A DNA stretch of 64,000 nt from JASSUD01 sp031963005 (GTDB lineage Bacteria; Pseudomonadota; Gammaproteobacteria; Burkholderiales; Burkholderiaceae), in assembly GCA_031963005.1 (NCBI GenBank), contig JASSUL010000005.1, positions 98,778 through 162,777 of the forward strand, in the 5' to 3' direction. Position 1 is the stretch's first letter, and every line of letters starts with the position of its first letter. The position numbers and the translations under genes were made by a program. Shown here one piece after another: positions 11,178 to 19,878 of this stretch. The notes beneath the pieces were generated by a model. It had not been told where the DNA came from, did no database searches, and worked only from the letters and a program-made list of their open reading frames with translations.

Positions 11178-11804
11178 CTACTCACTTGCATCATGGGATG
11201 CACCTAATACTGGCCGAAGCTTTTGCGCAATGACTTCTCTTGCGCGAGAAATACGCGAACGCACGGTCCCTACTGGACACTGCATAATCTGGGCAATTTC
11301 TCGGTAACTGAGCCCCTCTATTTCACATAGCATAATGGCCATGCGTCGCTCTTCCGATAAAAAAGCCAGTGCATCGCTCAATGTCTGCTCAATTTGCTTA
11401 TTCATCAATGCAGACTCTGGCGTGTTGAAATCCTGGAGTGCACGTTCGGATTCTTCTAACTGTGCAGGATCGGCATCTTCTCTACTGAGATGCCCAAGCC
11501 CAGTGCGATCCGAGGTCATTAAATGATTTTTGGCCGTATTGATCGCAATCCGATATAACCAAGTGTAAAAACTAGACTCTAATCTAAAATTCGGGAGTGC
11601 TCGGTATGCTTTGATAAAGGCGTCCTGCGCAACATCATCCGCCTCATCGCCATGAGGGACAAAGCGCGTGACCAAGCGCATGATTTTACGACGATATTTC
11701 GCTACCAAGGACTCAAAAGCGGCTATATCTCCCTGCTGAACCCGTTTGACGATACTGTGATCGATATCTTTCTCATTCACTCCTTGCTCCCTTAAGCCTC
11801 TCAT
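11178..11804 (-). CDS. rpoE: ECF RNA polymerase sigma factor RpoE (sigma-24)
   Basis: Extracytoplasmic-stress sigma factor. Region 2 (about residues 28-95) contains KYRRKIMRLV and the conserved DVAQDAFIKAYRALPNFR, followed by FYTWLYRIAINTAKN. Region 4 (about 140-195) has the helix-turn-helix EIEGLSYREIAQIM with CPVGTVRSRISRARE. 208 residues from ATG 11804; relatives start near the GTG at 11780 (VNEKDID), which has AAGGAG immediately before it, so the true start is uncertain. It follows fabF on the same strand. The anti-sigma (rseA/mucA), rseB and mucD genes that normally follow are absent, so its control here must differ or lie elsewhere. Confidence 0.93.
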   Translation of the reverse strand: MRGLREQGVNEKDIDHSIVKRVQQGDIAAFESLVAKYRRKIMRLVTRFVPHGDEADDVAQDAFIKAYRALPNFRLESSFYTWLYRIAINTAKNHLMTSDRTGLGHLSREDADPAQLEESERALQDFNTPESALMNKQIEQTLSDALAFLSEERRMAIMLCEIEGLSYREIAQIMQCPVGTVRSRISRAREVIAQKLRPVLGASHDASE

Positions 11805-11947
11805 AGAGATCCATAGTGAGCGGATTGCTATGAAAGGAATAAGGGTCAGAAGTCGAAAACCTAAAGAGAAGATACTGAAAATACAGGACCGTCCTACGCG
11901 CTTAGTGCGCCCTGAGGCTTTGGGGTTTTAGAACCGATATAAGGTTC

Positions 11948-13183
11948 TTAGATGCGCTTAAAGACCAATGTCCCATTAGTCCCACCAAATCCAAACGAAT
12001 TGGACATCGCTATCTCAACCGGCATTTCACGCGCGGTATTCGCACAGTAATCCAAATCGCATTCGGGATCAGGGTTGGTTAGATTAATCGTGGGTGGGAC
12101 GATTTGTTTTTGCACCGCCAATGCCGTATATACCGCTTCGATGCCCCCTGCTGCTCCCAATAAATGGCCGGTCATCGATTTAGTCGAGCTTACAACGGGG
12201 ACCCTGCCCGATTGAAATGCATGTTTTACCGCCATTGTTTCCGCGATGTCCCCTAAAGGAGTCGAAGTACCATGGGCATTGATATAGTCCACTTGATCCA
12301 GATTCACGCCGGCATCTTTCAAGGCACTGACCATACAACGGCGCGCACCTTCCCCATCTTTACTGGGAGCGGTCATATGGTAAGCGTCGCCAGTACGTCC
12401 ATATCCTATTAATTCACAATAGATTTTGGCACCGCGCGCTTTGGCATGTTCATATTCTTCTAAAACTAGCACTCCTGCGCCTTCACCTAGCACGAATCCA
12501 TCGCGATCACGGTCAAAAGGCCGGCTAGCCGCAGCGGGATCATCATTACGCACCGATAAAGCGCGTAATGCGGCAAATCCGCCAATCCCGAGCGGAGAAA
12601 TCGTAGCTTCAGCCCCTCCGGCTAGCATCACATCAGCATCACCGTATCCAATGATGCGCATCGCTTCACCAATCGAATGCGTGCCGGTTGTACAGGCTGT
12701 CACAATCGCGAGATTCGGGCCTTTGATACCAAAACGGATCGACAAATGCCCCGCAATCATATTTGTAATAGAAGCTGGCACGAAAAAAGGCGTAATCCGC
12801 TTGGGCCCACGTTGCAGCAATTCGGTTTGCGTGTTTTCAATCGAGGGCAGCCCTCCTATACCGGAACCTATGATGATTCCAATACGTTCCGCATTGTCTT
12901 CGGTGACCTCTAATCCGCTATCGGTTAAAGCCTGAACGCCTGCGGCAAAACCATAGTGGATAAAAGTATCCATATGCCGCGCCTCTTTGGCGGGCAAATA
13001 CTCACTAATCTGGAAATCCTTCACCTCACCAGCAAACTGGCAAGAAAAAAGGCTAGCATCAAATTTGGTAATAGGGGCAATACCGGAACGTCCGGCGATC
13101 AGATTCGCCCATCCTTGCTCTACAGTATTACCTACGGGTGAAATATGTCCTAAACCCGTTACTACTACACGGCGACGATTCAC
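11948..13183 (-). CDS. fabF: 3-oxoacyl-ACP synthase II (FabF)
   Basis: Condenses malonyl-ACP with growing acyl-ACP in fatty-acid elongation. It is a thiolase-fold enzyme of 411 residues, normal length. The catalytic triad is visible: Cys164 in TACTTGTHSIGEA, His in NAHGTSTPLGD (about 304) and His in SMTGHLLGAAGG (about 341). The C-terminal glycine loop NSFGFGGTNGTLVF is present. It belongs to the fab cluster but is separated from acpP by 366 bp containing a palindromic repeat. Confidence 0.97.
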   Translation of the reverse strand: MNRRRVVVTGLGHISPVGNTVEQGWANLIAGRSGIAPITKFDASLFSCQFAGEVKDFQISEYLPAKEARHMDTFIHYGFAAGVQALTDSGLEVTEDNAERIGIIIGSGIGGLPSIENTQTELLQRGPKRITPFFVPASITNMIAGHLSIRFGIKGPNLAIVTACTTGTHSIGEAMRIIGYGDADVMLAGGAEATISPLGIGGFAALRALSVRNDDPAAASRPFDRDRDGFVLGEGAGVLVLEEYEHAKARGAKIYCELIGYGRTGDAYHMTAPSKDGEGARRCMVSALKDAGVNLDQVDYINAHGTSTPLGDIAETMAVKHAFQSGRVPVVSSTKSMTGHLLGAAGGIEAVYTALAVQKQIVPPTINLTNPDPECDLDYCANTAREMPVEIAMSNSFGFGGTNGTLVFKRI

Positions 13184-13252
13184 GGCATCCCCTCTTTATC
13201 CGGTTGATTCAGTTTCATCCAATCTAACTTTGCAACGCTACGCTTGCTGCAT

Positions 13253-13363
13253 TAGACTTCTTTCGCAACCCCGTGGCGGCGTCATTCTTCCCGTTTTTTT
13301 ACATTAAGTACAGTGTACTGGCAGCAAAGGAATTCCTTGCTACGGGGTTGCGAAAGAGGTCTA
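13253..13363. repeat. Palindromic repeat family A, copy 2
   Basis: 111 bp bounded by TAGACTTC and GAGGTCTA. The long arms CTTTCGCAACCCCGTGGC and GCTACGGGGTTGCGAAAG pair with one G-T. The core contains AAGGAATTCCTT. It sits between acpP and fabF, inside the fatty-acid cluster. No gene is seen in the remaining 13364-13549. Confidence 0.9.
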
Positions 13364-13549
13364 TTGATCTGCAGAACCTGTTCAAAGTTTTCCAATTGGA
13401 CCTCTATCCCAAGACTATAAAAAGGGTCCACCCTCGGAAAAGCAGGCGCGTAGGATTGCCGTGTACTTTAACACGATAAGTCCTAAGACACTGCAATCCG
13501 CAAAGATGAACCCTGAAGATAGTCCATTTGGGGAAATGGTTAACGGCTT

Positions 13550-13798
13550 TTAGTTCCCACCTGCTTTTTCGTGCGAGCGGGCATAATCAATCGCCTTTTG
13601 CACGGTAGTGATCCCTTCGGCATCTTTATCTTCGATTTCAATACCGAATTCGTCTTCTAGCGCCATGACTAACTCTACGGTATCGAGAGAGTCTGCACCC
13701 AAGTCGTCTACAAACGATGCTTCGTTTTTAATTTCTGCCTCAGCTACACCGAGCTGCTCAGCAATAATCGCTTTTACACGCTTTTCAAAATCACTCAT
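13550..13798 (-). CDS. acpP: Acyl carrier protein
   Basis: Carries fatty-acyl chains on a 4'-phosphopantetheine arm. 82 residues, very acidic, with the attachment site Ser37 in the canonical DDLGADSLDTVELVMALE motif and EFGIEIEDKDAE after it. The start at 13798 (MSDFEKRVKAI) is the family start, preceded by GGAGG (13807-13803 region on the minus strand). It also serves FabH, FabF and FabD encoded alongside, and lipid A synthesis. Confidence 0.97.
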   Translation of the reverse strand: MSDFEKRVKAIIAEQLGVAEAEIKNEASFVDDLGADSLDTVELVMALEDEFGIEIEDKDAEGITTVQKAIDYARSHEKAGGN

Positions 13799-13903
13799 TC
13801 CTTGCCTCCAACGGTCAATTCAAAAAATAAAGGCGCGCATTCTAGCAGAGGTTGGCTGATGGAAAATCACTTCGTAAAGTCATTTTTTCAAAATGCCGCA
13901 TGC

Positions 13904-14064
13904 TAGGGCGTGTCTACAATGGTTCAAAAGGGCCCATATCTGGGGAAGCAGGAGCGCAGGGACCGGAACTGTACTTCTAGTACAGTGAGGATCCCGAGCA
14001 CCGCACCCCATGTTTATCCAATCCGCAAAGAGAGGTTCTTTTGGGCCATTGTAGACATGCCCTA
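13904..14064. repeat. Terminal-inverted-repeat element, family C, copy 1
   Basis: 161 bp with ends TAGGGCGTGTCTACAATGG and CCATTGTAGACATGCCCTA, which pair. Inside it are CAAAAGGGCCCATA and a CTGTACT...AGTACAG hairpin. A second copy lies between gatC and gatA (34288-34432), and a 24-bp end fragment is at 40201-40224. This copy fills the acpP-fabG gap. Confidence 0.9.
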
Positions 14065-14159
14065 CGCGCCATAATAAGCAATAGTTCAATATCTACGCAT
14101 CTTCTGCGTACATCTTTCTATTTGCAAAATAGTGCAACAAAATTCGGTACTGCTGCTCT

Positions 14160-14909
14160 TTATCCTAACCACATCCCACCATTCACATGCAAAGTCGTGC
14201 CTGTGATGTAAGCAGCTTGAGGGGATGCTAAGAACGCCACAGCGTGTGCAATATCCGCAGGGCTCCCTAAACGGCCCATGGGGATTTGGTCGAGCAAGGC
14301 GCTGCGTTGTCCTTCTGAGAGTGCTTGCGTCATATCGGTATCGATAAAACCAGGCGCTACACAATTCACGGTAATACCACGGCTACCGACTTCGAGCGCC
14401 AATGCGCGAGTCATGCCCGCGACCCCGGCTTTTGCAGCGGCATAATTCACTTGACCAGGATTACCACTGCTTCCCACAATAGAGGTGATATTAATAATCC
14501 GACCTGAGCGAGCGCGCATCATCGGGCGTAGCACTGCACGAGAAAGCTGAAACACGGCGCTCAAATTCGTCTGAATCACCGCACTCCAATCTTCATCTTT
14601 CATGCGCATCATCAACTGATCGCGCGTAATACCGGCATTATTGACCAAAATAGCCAATCCGCCATGTTCCTTGATCAAGTTTTGTACACAGGCATCAATG
14701 GCCGCAGGATCATCGACATTCAGCTCTACACCTTGTCCCGATAAACCTTCTTCTGCAAGTGCCTTATGAATGGCATCTACGCCTGCTTCACTAGTAGCTG
14801 TTCCCACCACCGTCGCACCCGCACGGGCTAATGTCAAAGCAATTTCCTTGCCTATCCCGCGCGAAGCTCCGGTTACTAATGCAAGCTGTTGATCTAAACG
14901 ATTATCCAT
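14160..14909 (-). CDS. fabG: 3-oxoacyl-ACP reductase (FabG)
   Basis: NADPH-dependent reductase of the first reductive step in fatty-acid elongation. Classical SDR fold: cofactor loop TGASRGIG at residues about 13-20, NNAG, the catalytic Ser in NITSIVGSSG, and YxxxK as YAAAK. The C-terminus GTTLHVNGGMW is typical. The frame is open from a TTG at 14927; ATG 14909 (MDNRLDQQLALVTG) gives 249 residues and matches relatives. Position between fabD and acpP is canonical. Confidence 0.96.
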   Translation of the reverse strand: MDNRLDQQLALVTGASRGIGKEIALTLARAGATVVGTATSEAGVDAIHKALAEEGLSGQGVELNVDDPAAIDACVQNLIKEHGGLAILVNNAGITRDQLMMRMKDEDWSAVIQTNLSAVFQLSRAVLRPMMRARSGRIINITSIVGSSGNPGQVNYAAAKAGVAGMTRALALEVGSRGITVNCVAPGFIDTDMTQALSEGQRSALLDQIPMGRLGSPADIAHAVAFLASPQAAYITGTTLHVNGGMWLG

Positions 14910-14980
14910 CGTGCAACGCCTTCGCAAAAATAGAAAAAAGAGAGTGTACTTCCTAAGAGCCTGTTCTTAACTGTACCGGC

Positions 14981-15922
14981 TTATGAATATAACTTCAGTG
15001 CAGCTTCTAGCGCATTCGCATCGGTTAGCGCACACGCTTGTAAAGTAGGATCAATACGCTTGATCAACCCAGTCAACACACTACCAGGCCCCGATTCAAT
15101 AACGGCCTCTATACCTGCTGCAGCCATGGCTTGAACACTTTCGATCCAACGCACCGCTCCGGCTGCTTGGCGACTCAATGCGTTTTTAATTGCATCGGGA
15201 GAGGATTCAATCGCCACGTCAATATTATTCACTAACGGAATGGTAGGAGCGTGCACCGTCACATCCGTTAAATATGTTGCGAGCTTTTGTGCAGCCTCTT
15301 GCAAAAGAGAAGAATGAAAAGGCGCGGACAATGGCAGTAATAAAGCGCGCTTTGCCCCTTGAAGCTTAGCTTGTTCGCAAGCGCGCTCTACAGCCGCTTT
15401 ATGGCCAGCAATCACGGTCTGAGCCGGAGAATTAAAGTTCACCGCCTCAACGATCCCTATACCTTGTGCATCGGTTACGGTCGCACATAAAGCTTGTACT
15501 GCAGAGGTATCTAAGCCCAAAATGGCAGCAACGCCTCCTACGCCTACAGGAACAGCCTCTTGCATCACCTGCGCGCGAAAGCGCACCAGAGGCAATGCAT
15601 CCTGAAATGCGATGGATTTTGCTGCGACCAGCGCCGTGTACTCTCCTAGACTATGGCCTGCGACTAAGTCGGGTTTTCGCCCGCCCTGCTCACACCACAG
15701 TCGATACATCGCATAGGCAGCCGTTAGCATAATAGGCTGCGTATTGGTGGTCAGATTCAGCGCTTCGTCGGGCCCTTCAGCCATCATTTTTCGGAGATCC
15801 TGGCTCAGTATCTCCGAGGCTTCTTGCACTACTTCACGGACAACGGGCCAGTCTGCAAATGCATTTAACATCCCCACGGACTGCGAACCTTGGCCTGGAA
15901 AAACAAAAGCGAACTTCTTCAC
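14981..15922 (-). CDS. fabD: Malonyl-CoA:ACP transacylase (FabD)
   Basis: Loads malonyl groups onto ACP. 313 residues, normal length. Starts FAFVFPGQGSQSVGM. The nucleophile Ser91 lies in GHSLGEYTALV and the catalytic His in LSAPFHSSLL (about 200). The C-terminal ESGPGSVLTGLIKRI motif is present. It sits between fabH and fabG on the same strand. Confidence 0.97.
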   Translation of the reverse strand: MKKFAFVFPGQGSQSVGMLNAFADWPVVREVVQEASEILSQDLRKMMAEGPDEALNLTTNTQPIMLTAAYAMYRLWCEQGGRKPDLVAGHSLGEYTALVAAKSIAFQDALPLVRFRAQVMQEAVPVGVGGVAAILGLDTSAVQALCATVTDAQGIGIVEAVNFNSPAQTVIAGHKAAVERACEQAKLQGAKRALLLPLSAPFHSSLLQEAAQKLATYLTDVTVHAPTIPLVNNIDVAIESSPDAIKNALSRQAAGAVRWIESVQAMAAAGIEAVIESGPGSVLTGLIKRIDPTLQACALTDANALEAALKLYS

Positions 15923-16081
15923 GCGCGAATATCCTATCTAATAGAAATACTATTTTTGATCTTCAAAGTTTTTGGCAATTTTTATCGTCAAGAGCCAGTA
16001 TATAGCGTCTCTGTTGCCTTCCTGGCCCTTTGGGGTATGGGTATTATTCCTGCACAATCGCTGCAGCGTATTTATGCCTAT

Positions 16082-17092
16082 TTACATACGCACAACAGCA
16101 GCCCCCCAAGTCATACCTCCACCCACACCTTCGAGCAGAACATAATGCCCTGGTTGAATACGTCCATCACGGACTGCCGTATCTAGCGCCAATGGAATCG
16201 AGGCTGCTGAGGTATTTCCATGCTGATCGACGGTACATACCATTTGCTGTGGGGATAAACCCAGTTTGCGGCAAGTACTTTGCATAATTCGTATATTGGC
16301 TTGATGGGGAATCAACCAATCGAGCTGCGAAGCGTCTAAACCAGCGCGTTTCAGCGCTTCTACAGCCACTTTTTCCAGCACATTAACGGCGACTTTAAAG
16401 ACAGATTGCCCCTCCATCCGAATAAAGGGATGGCCAACAATGGCACCTGCATTCAATGCGGCAGGGACACACAAAATATCTCCCTGCGAGCCATCTGCAT
16501 GCAAGGCGGTTGCCATAATGCCCGGTTCTTCGGACGCTTCAAGAATCACAGCGCCTGCTCCATCCCCAAAAAGCACACAGGTAGTACGGTCATTAAAATC
16601 CAGCAAACGCGAAAATGTCTCTGCGCCTACGACCAAAGCGCGGCGATGCGCACCGCTACAGATCAGCCCATCTGCGACCGCCAACGCGTAGGAAAAACCG
16701 GCGCAGACCGCTTGTACATCAAATGCGGCGCAATGATTGCGAATACCCAATTTATTTTGTAGCCGACAAGCCGTGCTGGGAAAAACACAATCCGGTGTGG
16801 CTGTGGCGACAATAATCAAATCAATAGATTGAGGATCTATTTGTGCACGCTCTAATGCACGTTCTGCGGCGGTGTGCGCCAAATCACTCGTTTGTACGCC
16901 TTCTTCAGCAAAATGCCGTGCAGCAATACCTGTACGCGCTACTATCCACTCATCGCTCGTCTCAATGCCTTTGCGCGCAAGTTGCTCTACCAACATGGCA
17001 TTGGTAACGCGCCGAGGAGGCAAAACACTGCCTGTAGACACGATACGTGCATACGGTGAGAAAGTTTTAGGGGGGAAAGGCATACTGGACAT
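16082..17092 (-). CDS. fabH: 3-oxoacyl-ACP synthase III (FabH)
   Basis: Starts fatty-acid synthesis by condensing acetyl-CoA with malonyl-ACP. The Cys-His-Asn triad is visible: DVQAVCAGFSYAL, WLIPHQANIRIM and DQHGNTSAASIPLAL. The C-terminus YVLLEGVGGGMTWGAAV is characteristic. The frame is open from 17176, but ATG 17092 (MSSMPFPPKTF) has AAGGA seven bases upstream and gives 336 residues, close to the family's usual 320-330. Downstream of plsX, as in most proteobacteria. Confidence 0.96.
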   Translation of the reverse strand: MSSMPFPPKTFSPYARIVSTGSVLPPRRVTNAMLVEQLARKGIETSDEWIVARTGIAARHFAEEGVQTSDLAHTAAERALERAQIDPQSIDLIIVATATPDCVFPSTACRLQNKLGIRNHCAAFDVQAVCAGFSYALAVADGLICSGAHRRALVVGAETFSRLLDFNDRTTCVLFGDGAGAVILEASEEPGIMATALHADGSQGDILCVPAALNAGAIVGHPFIRMEGQSVFKVAVNVLEKVAVEALKRAGLDASQLDWLIPHQANIRIMQSTCRKLGLSPQQMVCTVDQHGNTSAASIPLALDTAVRDGRIQPGHYVLLEGVGGGMTWGAAVVRM

Positions 17093-17200
17093 ACTGCCAT
17101 CCTTGTAAATAATGAAAACGCGCTGTATGACGCCGCGGTATGAGGCATAAGGGACTTCAAATTCGTGCAATAGCACAATTCGATCCCGAGGTTTCTAGCG

Positions 17201-18223
17201 TCAAGAAGGTACCCTAGGGGTATTACGCGCCTCTATCGCCTGAATAAGTCTGTGCTGCACATCATTACGCAATGCATCATAACCGCGCTTAATCGCCCAT
17301 TCAAAAGCAAATGCATCCGCTGCTCCATGGCTTTTAATAACCAATCCACGCAGCCCCAATAATGCTGCGCCGTTATAGCGACGATGATCCACACGCCGCT
17401 TCAAACGTTTTAATACCGGCCATGCAAGCACGGCCATACACTTAGAAGCCCATGATGCCGCAAACTCCTCCTTGATGATACGGGCAAGCATCCAAGCTAG
17501 CCCTTCAGAAGTTTTCAGCGCCACATTCCCCACAAAACCGTCGCACACTACGATATCCGTCGTGCCTTTATAAATGTCATTGCCTTCTACATTGCCGTAA
17601 AAGTTCAACGCACTGGCGCGCAATAATTCCGCTGCCCGTTTAATACGTTGATTGCCTTTGATTTCTTCTTCACCGATATTGAGTAAACCGATACTAGGAC
17701 GCTCTTTGCCATCCACCGCAGAGACTAAAGCATGACCCATTTCCGCAAACTGTAGCAAGTGCTCAGGCTCGCAGTCGACATTCCCACCCAAATCAAGGAC
17801 CGTGGTATACCCCTGTAACCGAGGCATCACCGCAGCAATCGCAGGACGTTCGATGCCCGTTAATGTTTTGAGCACATAGCGAGAAAGCGCCATAAGTGCA
17901 CCGGTATTGCCTGCGGATACACAGGCCTGTGCCTTGCCTTCTTTCACCAAATTCAAAGCGACCCGCATCGAAGAATTTTTTTTCTTCCGTAAAGCCACCT
18001 CTATAGAGTCATCCATCGCAATAACTTCGCTAGCCTCGTGCACGGACAGACCTGTGTGGTGGAGCGCATTATGTTTTTTGAGCTGCGCTTCAATGAGGGA
18101 CTTAATGCCTACTAATATCAGATGGGCATCCGGATGGGCACGCACAAAATTTACTGCCGCTAAAACGGTGGAAGGGGGGCCAATATCTCCCCCACTACAG
18201 TCAATTGTAATCGTAACAGTCAT
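17201..18223 (-). CDS. plsX: Phosphate acyltransferase PlsX
   Basis: Converts acyl-ACP to acyl-phosphate, the acyl donor for PlsY in phospholipid synthesis. Begins MTVTITIDCSGGDIGPPSTV; relatives usually have Asp-Cys-Met-Gly-Gly-Asp here, so Ser replaces Met. Other landmarks are CVSAGNTGALMALS and VVCDGFVGNVALKTSEGLAWM. The C-terminus has the typical GLVIKSHGAADAFAFEWAI. The frame is open from 18268; ATG 18223 matches the family start (340 residues). A hairpin terminator separates it from rpmF upstream. Confidence 0.95.
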   Translation of the reverse strand: MTVTITIDCSGGDIGPPSTVLAAVNFVRAHPDAHLILVGIKSLIEAQLKKHNALHHTGLSVHEASEVIAMDDSIEVALRKKKNSSMRVALNLVKEGKAQACVSAGNTGALMALSRYVLKTLTGIERPAIAAVMPRLQGYTTVLDLGGNVDCEPEHLLQFAEMGHALVSAVDGKERPSIGLLNIGEEEIKGNQRIKRAAELLRASALNFYGNVEGNDIYKGTTDIVVCDGFVGNVALKTSEGLAWMLARIIKEEFAASWASKCMAVLAWPVLKRLKRRVDHRRYNGAALLGLRGLVIKSHGAADAFAFEWAIKRGYDALRNDVQHRLIQAIEARNTPRVPS

Positions 18224-18302
18224 GTTCAAAGACCATGCGCAACAGCGATGGAGAAAATAAAGTGACAAAGCGTGCGCAAAACACGCTCAAAAAGCGACAA
18301 AC

Positions 18303-18330
18303 AAAAAGCGGCTTAGTAAGCCGCTTTTGT
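18303..18330 (-). terminator. Rho-independent terminator between rpmF and plsX
   Basis: Stem AAAAAGCGGCTT (18303-18314) and AAGCCGCTTTT (18318-18328) with a 3-base loop, followed on the minus strand by TTTTTGTTTG. It lies 160 bp past the rpmF stop, so plsX probably also needs its own promoter between here and 18223. Confidence 0.85.
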
Positions 18331-18489
18331 AGAGCCAAGAAGCACTCTACATCAATAGGACTTCAGGCTCTTCGCGAATCTGTTCCCGCTTCCAACCATG
18401 CTCTCCCATAATGCGTGGGACGTACACGGAAAGATAAGAACCTTTTTGAGAGACTCCAAACAGGTTCTAAGGACAGATTCTGACACCTA

Positions 18490-18672
18490 TTACTCATCTG
18501 CTTTGGTCTTCAAAACTTTGCGACCACGATAGAATCCATTGGGGGTAATGTGATGACGCAAATGGGATTCACCCGTTGCCGAGTCGATGGCAATTGCTGG
18601 GCCGTCGATCGCATCGTGCGAGCGACGCATATTGCGACAAGAAGGGGATTTTTTATTTTGCTGAACAGCCAT
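18490..18672 (-). CDS. rpmF: 50S ribosomal protein L32
   Basis: Small ribosomal protein of 60 residues, MAVQQNKKSPSCRNMRRSHD, ending RKVLKTKADE. The frame is open further upstream (18708), but ATG 18672 has AGGAG at good distance and matches the L32 start. The protein lacks a CxxC zinc pair, as is usual in this lineage. yceD lies just upstream, as in most proteobacteria. Confidence 0.96.
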   Translation of the reverse strand: MAVQQNKKSPSCRNMRRSHDAIDGPAIAIDSATGESHLRHHITPNGFYRGRKVLKTKADE

Positions 18673-18779
18673 GTTCAAAACTCCTGGAAATAAAAGCTCG
18701 CCTAGCACACGCTAGGCAAAAAAAAGAAAAATAGATCTGAATATACGTTATACGTTAGAAATCGCACTAAACAGATGCG

Positions 18780-19430
18780 CTAAGAATCGTCAGAAGACTT
18801 CAGCTTCAAAAGAATGGAAAAGGGATTTTTTGCAAGGACATCCTCGATAGGGTCTTTTGCCCCCTCCGACAGTGAACCTGCCTCTGCACCATCGTGCGCA
18901 TAACACTGAGGATCCCCATCTGCATGCTTAGGAACAATGGGCAATGCGAGCAAAATTTCCTCTTCTAAAAAATGCAATACGTCAAACTGCGTGGACCCTG
19001 CAATGACATCACAATCGTCTTCTAACGGCGCAGCATCGGCATCTTCTTCGGTTTTTACAATCCGAAATTGAGTATGAATATCAAATATCTGCTCACAAGG
19101 CGCAAGGCAGCGCTGACACTCCAGCCATAATGCCGCTTTTATATGCAAGGAAAGCCCCCATTGAGGAGATCCATCTTCACTCAATGCAAAACGCCCGACT
19201 AGCGAATAGGTAAAAGGAGCATGTTGCTCTAACATCCCAGGAAACACTTCTTGCGCCACCCGGGGCAAGTTAGCCAAAGGGATTTCACCAGAACACGCTT
19301 GTTGAGCCTGCGCAAAAGCAAAGAGATCCAGTGCAGCAGGAAAAGCAGAAATGTCCGTCTCCAAAATTGGAATCGCCTTTACGGATAAAGTGACCCGCCT
19401 ATGCCTATGGACCCGGTCAGACCCACACAC
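18780..19430 (-). CDS. yceD: YceD family (DUF177) protein
   Basis: Family linked to 23S rRNA accumulation and usually encoded before rpmF. The signature WLECQRCLAPCEQ is present about residue 105-117, followed by the acidic stretch of the family. The C-terminus has KNPFSILLKLK. 216 residues from a GTG at 19430. No internal ATG exists near the N-terminus, so the start is uncertain; the first 15 residues (basic, HRHRR) may not be translated. Confidence 0.88.
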   Translation of the reverse strand: MCGSDRVHRHRRVTLSVKAIPILETDISAFPAALDLFAFAQAQQACSGEIPLANLPRVAQEVFPGMLEQHAPFTYSLVGRFALSEDGSPQWGLSLHIKAALWLECQRCLAPCEQIFDIHTQFRIVKTEEDADAAPLEDDCDVIAGSTQFDVLHFLEEEILLALPIVPKHADGDPQCYAHDGAEAGSLSEGAKDPIEDVLAKNPFSILLKLKSSDDS

Positions 19431-19618
19431 ATCGAGCCAATATAGACATCAAAAGGCGAGAAGTAAAAAATTACCACGCGCAGTGACCACTAACGCACTG
19501 ATAAAAAGCGAGCAAGCTTACTGCTTTTGTCTTTTTGAGTCAAATCCTCATGCTTTTTCATGTGTTTTTAGACACTATTTTTTAGAGGAAGGCGCTCTAC
19601 CACTTATTGTACTTAATA

Positions 19619-19855
19619 ACTGATGTTATGCAGGCATTCAAAAAGACCGTGGTCATCATGTTGGGGTTCCTCCGTCACCACCAACCTACGAAAATGGGTA
19701 GGTGAAAGGGATTCATCAAACTCCACCTACCACTAGAAAAGGCAAAGGACGGTAGGTTGGTGGTGAGGCACGAACCCCAACGTACGTACCACCTACTTCT
19801 AATTTTTGCGCTCTACCGATCAATAACTCGCCTTTCTACAACCTGCGTAGCATCA
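19619..19855. repeat. Terminal-inverted-repeat element, family E, copy 2
   Basis: About 237 bp, collinear with 9057-9293 and about 80 percent alike by eye. It starts ACTGATGTTATGCAGG and ends TGCGTAGCATCACT, with the same nested GTTGGGGTTCC/GGAACCCCAAC-type pair, one arm altered. It lies just beyond the stop of the TonB-dependent receptor gene. 19431-19618 holds no gene that I can support. Confidence 0.85.
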
Positions 19856-19878
19856 CTTCATAAAATACAGCGTACCGT

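Noticed and set aside
12426..12935. 169-residue plus-strand open frame inside fabF
   Set aside because: It is exactly antisense to a conserved core gene and shows no independent coding signal.
13371..13549. Further element with AGAACCTGTTC at one end
   Set aside because: The start resembles the family B terminus, but I could not find a matching inverted end, so no element is called.
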